9,877 nucleotides of DNA. Source: Thermoplasmatota archaeon. GTDB taxonomy: Archaea > Thermoplasmatota > Thermoplasmata > UBA10834. The notes under the pieces are model-generated. The model searched no databases and was not told the DNA's origin. It saw nothing but the letters and a program-made list of their open reading frames with translations. Where the stretch lies: positions 1 through 9,877 of the forward strand of contig JAHIRF010000001.1 of the NCBI GenBank assembly GCA_018818785.1. The letters run 5' to 3'. Below are positions 7,155 to 9,877 of this stretch, in pieces. A program made the translations under genes and the position numbers. Within the stretch, counting starts at the first letter, position 1, and each line of letters begins with the position of its first letter.

Positions 7155-8298
7155 TGTACAAAGGCTCCCCGTCGCATACTATGGATCTCAGAGTCTCCTC
7201 GTTGAGCTCGACTACTTCGGAGGGCAACGGCGCATAGTAGAGATTGTCTGAATACGCCTGCCCATCATGCACCATCCACCATAGGAAATCTACAAGCGCC
7301 TTGCCTTTCTGGTTGTCTGCCTGCTCCTTGTATACGAGTATGTATGTGAAGCTGGCGATCGGATACGAATTATCACCATGCGCATTCAGTATCTCAACGC
7401 CGTTCCAGCTCTCATCGCCAGCCGGCAGAATTGCTGCGCTGGCTGTAGCGGCTGCAACAGTAGATTCGGTCGACGGAAGCACGAAGAGCCCTTCCAGATT
7501 CTGGATGGCTGCGCAATCGATTTCGTTCTCGACCGCATACGAGAGTTCGAGGTACCCTATGCTGTATGGTGTCGTGGACATCAGACCTGCCACTCCTCCG
7601 TTTCCGGTACCACCTATGGTCTCAGTTGGCCAGTCTATGGTCTTCGATGCTCCGTATAGCTCCATCCATGTCCCGTTCACCTTCGAAAGATAGGAGCTCC
7701 ATATGAATGTCGTTCCACTGCCATCCGCTCTCCGAACTACGGTTATCGGCTCGTCCGGAAGGGTCAGGCCGGGGTTGATTGAGGCAATCTCGGGATCGTT
7801 CCAGTTCGTGATGTCGAGCATGAATATTCCCGCAATAACATCTCCCGTAAGGTTCAGGCCATTGCCCAGCTCTGGAACATTGTAAGCACATACCACTGCG
7901 CCCAATGTCTCCGGTATGTGAAGTAGTCCAAGATCGTCCTTGTCGGTCGCGAGCGGAACGTCCGTTCCGGCGAAATCTACAAGATCATCGACTATTCTGC
8001 TTATTCCTCCGCTGCTTCCAACCCCTTCATAGCTCACCCTCACGGAGGTATCATTTTCGTAGACCTGTACCCACTTCGAGATCAATGGAAACGGGAATGT
8101 CGCTCCCGCACCAGATAATGTGACGTTCTCATCCCCATGGGAGTTTAAAACCTGCAGAGCAAAAACCACTCCGATTAGCAGAGCAACGATGGCGCCTGCG
8201 ATCACCAACTTCATCGGCTTGATTTTCCCGCGATCATTCTGGGCTGCGGCAATCCTTCCACGGACATCAGCTGTAACTTTATTCGCCTCTTCGCTCAT
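7147..8298 (-). CDS. pstS: Phosphate-binding protein PstS, membrane-anchored
   Basis: A 383-residue solute-binding protein. Residues 31-50 form one hydrophobic segment and the binding domain follows outside the cell. Phosphate-contacting positions known from E. coli PstS have counterparts: T67 and F68 in GAGATFPFP, S95/S96 in GVGSSGG, D113 in FAGTD, and R190, S194, G195, T196 in RRADGSGTT. GGTGNGGVAGLM (229-240) and YSIGYLELSYA (245-255) are also typical. There is no cysteine after the hydrophobic segment, so anchoring is by the membrane segment, not a lipid. A 30-residue charged tail precedes it. The start is set by AGGTGA about 5 nt upstream of the ATG; M29 is a weaker alternative with no ribosome binding site. 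First gene of the pst operon. Confidence 0.96.
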   Translation of the reverse strand: MSEEANKVTADVRGRIAAAQNDRGKIKPMKLVIAGAIVALLIGVVFALQVLNSHGDENVTLSGAGATFPFPLISKWVQVYENDTSVRVSYEGVGSSGGISRIVDDLVDFAGTDVPLATDKDDLGLLHIPETLGAVVCAYNVPELGNGLNLTGDVIAGIFMLDITNWNDPEIASINPGLTLPDEPITVVRRADGSGTTFIWSSYLSKVNGTWMELYGASKTIDWPTETIGGTGNGGVAGLMSTTPYSIGYLELSYAVENEIDCAAIQNLEGLFVLPSTESTVAAATASAAILPAGDESWNGVEILNAHGDNSYPIASFTYILVYKEQADNQKGKALVDFLWWMVHDGQAYSDNLYYAPLPSEVVELNEETLRSIVCDGEPLYNE

Positions 8299-8375
8299 TG
8301 TGTCACCTGCGATCTTCTTGCTTGCTCTGTCTCTTCAATGGTCAGCAGGCGACCGTTGGCGCTTGAATGTTCAGA

Positions 8376-8419
8376 GCTTATATGTCATTGTCAAACTGTG
8401 TCAAGCAACCGCATATATA
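8376..8419 (-). promoter_or_regulatory. Candidate promoters of the pst operon
   Basis: Two TATA-like boxes face pstS. ATATAA lies at 8378-8383 and CTATATATG at about 8412-8420. Starts would fall near 8355 and 8390, giving leaders of about 57 and 92 nt, which agrees with pstS using a Shine-Dalgarno site. Three TGACA words (minus strand) occupy 8383-8387, 8389-8393 and 8399-8403, directly upstream of the nearer box where TFB would bind, so they could be an operator. Which box is used cannot be decided from sequence. Confidence 0.45.
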
Positions 8420-8430
8420 GAAGTATAGTC

Positions 8431-8496
8431 TCTATATAGAAAGCAATAATATCACCTCGTGCCAATGGGTGTATATAGAGTCCAATTAATGGGTGT
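8431..8496 (+). promoter_or_regulatory. Promoter region of the AbrB-PhoU gene with direct repeats
   Basis: Two TATA-like boxes face right, at about 8432-8438 (CTATATA) and 8472-8477 (TATATA). The second would start transcription near 8500, almost at the start codon, so the mRNA may be leaderless. The word AATGGGTGT occurs at 8464-8472 and again at 8488-8496, 24 nt apart, bracketing the second box; the second copy overlaps the GTG start. This arrangement suits a repressor site. With the pst promoters it fills the 194-bp gap 8299-8492. Confidence 0.4.
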
Positions 8497-9509
8497 TGAT
8501 ACCTTTGCAGGAATCTAGACGAATTCAAAAGACCGGAGGGTCGACCTACACTATCTCCCTCCCGAAGCGATGGGTAGTGGACTCCGGCTTGAAGAAGGGC
8601 GATTTTCTATTGATGACGATAGGCAGTGATGGATCACTTTCGATAGATTCTGGTTCTCCCCGAGAGACAGAGAAGTTGACGAAAGAGATATCAGTCGACA
8701 GCAAGACTGATCCACGAGCATTGCTGAGACAGCTTATCGGTGCATATGTCACGGGTCATGACGTGATTCATATGAGATCCAATTCTAGAATTCTCCCTGA
8801 GATTAGAAGGGTTGTTCAGGATTTCTCAAGAAGGGTGATCGGACCTGAGATTATCGAAGAGAGTTCCAATCACATTGTTGTACAAGATGTCGCTGACCAT
8901 GCGGACTTGGCCATGCGGAAGGTCGTTCGCCGAATGCACCTGATGGTGAAGAACATGTTTGAGGAGGCCGTGAGAGCAGTCGATAGTATGGACGTCACTC
9001 TTGCTGATGAGGTCATCGCAAGGGACGATGAGGTTGATCGACTTCACTGGTTCGTAGAAAAACAGCACGCGACTATCCGCCGCAATGTATCATTTGCGAT
9101 CAAGATGAAGATGAGCTGGTTGGAGTCGGACGTTCTGCTTTCCACAGCGAAATCGTTAGAGAGGATTGCGGACCACGCTGTTCGAGTCGCGCACAGCGTT
9201 CGATTGCTCGAGACTTCGAAGGTGGACCGCGCGGTGATATCCGATCTCGAGCGATTGAGTAGTGGTGCGGTCTCAATTCTCGATGACAGCATCGAAGCCT
9301 TGTTCAAGAGCGATTCTATTCTTGCCAACAAGTGTCTAGATCGGTCATCCAGCCTTCAAGACGAGATAAATAAATTCCTTGAGGGTGCGATGACCCGGCG
9401 GGGGAAGGTTGCAGTCGGGCTGGCATTCGCAGCTGAGAGTGTTTCACGAGCTTGTGGGTATTCATCGGATATCGCAGAGACCGCCATCAACCTCGCAGAA
9501 GGACAATAG
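8493..9509 (+). CDS. AbrB-PhoU fusion, putative phosphate uptake regulator
   Basis: A 338-residue protein. Residues about 7-55 (ESRRIQKTGGSTYTISLPKRWV, then GLKKGD) form an AbrB/SpoVT-like swapped-hairpin DNA-binding domain. Two PhoU-like helical domains follow, about 137-235 (AKSLERIADHAVRVAHSVR) and 250-336 (AESVSRACGYSSDIAETAINLAE). This architecture is known from archaeal phosphate uptake regulators and implies a transcription factor that senses Pst or PhoU state; the direct target is not shown. It is divergent from pstS and shares its promoter region, so it likely controls the operon and itself. The start is uncertain: GTG at 8493, TTG at 8496 or TTG at 8505 all precede the conserved domain, and none has a Shine-Dalgarno site. 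Confidence 0.9.
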   Translation: MLIPLQESRRIQKTGGSTYTISLPKRWVVDSGLKKGDFLLMTIGSDGSLSIDSGSPRETEKLTKEISVDSKTDPRALLRQLIGAYVTGHDVIHMRSNSRILPEIRRVVQDFSRRVIGPEIIEESSNHIVVQDVADHADLAMRKVVRRMHLMVKNMFEEAVRAVDSMDVTLADEVIARDDEVDRLHWFVEKQHATIRRNVSFAIKMKMSWLESDVLLSTAKSLERIADHAVRVAHSVRLLETSKVDRAVISDLERLSSGAVSILDDSIEALFKSDSILANKCLDRSSSLQDEINKFLEGAMTRRGKVAVGLAFAAESVSRACGYSSDIAETAINLAEGQ

Positions 9510-9517
9510 TCCTCGGC

Positions 9518-9536
9518 GACCTCTCGGTCTTTGTTT
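9518..9536 (+). terminator. Possible terminator after the AbrB-PhoU gene
   Basis: GACC (9518-9521) and GGTC (9526-9529) can pair around a TCTC loop and are followed at once by TTTGTTT, 9 nt after the stop codon. The stem is only 4 bp, but archaeal termination depends mainly on the T-rich stretch. Confidence 0.35.
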
Positions 9537-9653
9537 CACGTTGTGATCCGATCCCTATGTATCTCGCGCCTTCATTCATGCGGGCTCGATTCTGATGACT
9601 GAGTCGGTTTTGATGGCAGCCTTCTACAGCGCAATGAATCGGCTTTCCCGTTC

Positions 9654-9771
9654 ATTTCTCTGCCATCAAAGAATTCTTGTATGGGCTTGGTCTGCTTTTG
9701 CTTTGAAGATTATAGCTAGCAGTTTCAATTAAGGGTAAATTCGGGGCCATAATCCGGACCCTCGCACATTT
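9654..9771 (+). repeat. Structured intergenic repeat, copy 3
   Basis: Aligns without gaps to copy 1. The ends are about 90% identical, but the 23-nt block 9677-9699 differs at most positions. The right-hand hairpin keeps the same form as copy 2 (CGGGG with TCCGG) and the outer AGGG/CCCT pairing. The left-hand stem has one mismatch (TTCTCTG). It lies 145 nt beyond the AbrB-PhoU stop codon, on the same strand as that gene, whereas copies 1 and 2 lie beyond minus-strand genes. Just upstream, TTTGATGGCAG (9609-9619) is a perfect inverted repeat of CTGCCATCAAA (9660-9670). The rest of 9510-9653 holds only the possible terminator; I see no gene there. Confidence 0.8.
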
Positions 9772-9791
9772 TAATAATCTGGTGTGAATTA

Positions 9792-9877
9792 ATGTTTGAC
9801 GTTGTCTGCTCGGAATGCTCTGTTACCTCTTTTCTGCAATCGAATCTTGCGTCGAGAGGAGGAGTCTCCACAGAGGG
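9792..9877 (+). CDS. Possible start of a gene with a CxxC motif (cut by right edge)
   Basis: An ATG frame stays open for 28 codons to the window edge, beginning MFDVVCSEC. GGTG lies 7 nt upstream as a possible ribosome binding site, and TTTTAATAAT at the end of repeat copy 3 could be a TATA-like element, though it is only about 21 nt away. MFxxxCxxC recalls the N-terminus of small archaeal zinc-ribbon proteins, but the following residues do not clearly fit. Too short to name. Confidence 0.3.
   Translation, partial: MFDVVCSECSVTSFLQSNLASRGGVSTE

Noticed and set aside
9719-9768. A 14-19 codon frame (MCEGPDYxPEFT-like) on the minus strand of all three repeats
   Set aside because: The frame is shared but several changes alter amino acids, stop codons differ in position between copies, and so short a peptide with no consistent ribosome binding site or TATA spacing is better explained by overall repeat similarity.
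1513-9771. CRISPR array or insertion sequence as explanation of the repeats
   Set aside because: Copies are far apart with genes in between, about 120 bp long, and have no terminal inverted repeats, target duplications or transposase nearby.

Overview
This window looks archaeal, most likely from a euryarchaeote or Thermoplasmatota-type lineage. That is inferred from several signs. TATA boxes sit 26-27 nt before start codons that lack a ribosome binding site. GGTGA-type Shine-Dalgarno sites appear inside the operon. A PhoU protein carries an AbrB-like N-terminal domain, and PstS is held by a membrane anchor rather than a lipobox. No rRNA, tRNA, CRISPR array or transposase gene was seen.

Layout, left to right. 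(1) Positions 1-1327, minus strand: an AAA-type ATPase with a DUF4143/nuclease-like C-terminal half, cut by the left edge. (2) 1653-3440, minus strand: a tight two-gene unit, a double winged-helix protein followed 3 nt later by a nucleotidyltransferase. It resembles AbiE-type toxin-antitoxin or regulator pairs. (3) 3840-8298, minus strand: a complete phosphate uptake operon in the order pstS-pstC-pstA-pstB-phoU, with 8-nt and 4-nt overlaps at the first two junctions and 3-4 nt gaps at the others. (4) 8493-9509, plus strand: a divergent AbrB-PhoU fusion, probably the transcriptional regulator of the pst operon. The shared 194-bp intergenic region has several TATA-like boxes and short direct repeats. 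(5) 9510-9877: a possible terminator, a repeat, and perhaps the start of another gene at the right edge.

The most unusual element is a repeat of about 120 bp, present three times in the same orientation (1513-1630, 3633-3750, 9654-9771). Copies 1 and 2 are about 91% identical and align without gaps. Copy 3 also aligns without gaps but has a different sequence in a central block of 23 nt. Each copy lies just beyond the 3' end of a gene or operon. Each can form hairpins in its two conserved ends. Copies 1 and 2 flank the winged-helix/nucleotidyltransferase pair as direct repeats.

How the genes work together: PstS captures phosphate outside the cell, PstC and PstA form the channel, PstB supplies ATP-driven force, and PhoU dampens or signals transport. 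The AbrB-PhoU protein, transcribed divergently, is well placed to sense Pst/PhoU state and bind the shared promoter region. The ATPase and the winged-helix/nucleotidyltransferase pair are accessory genes with no evident link to phosphate.
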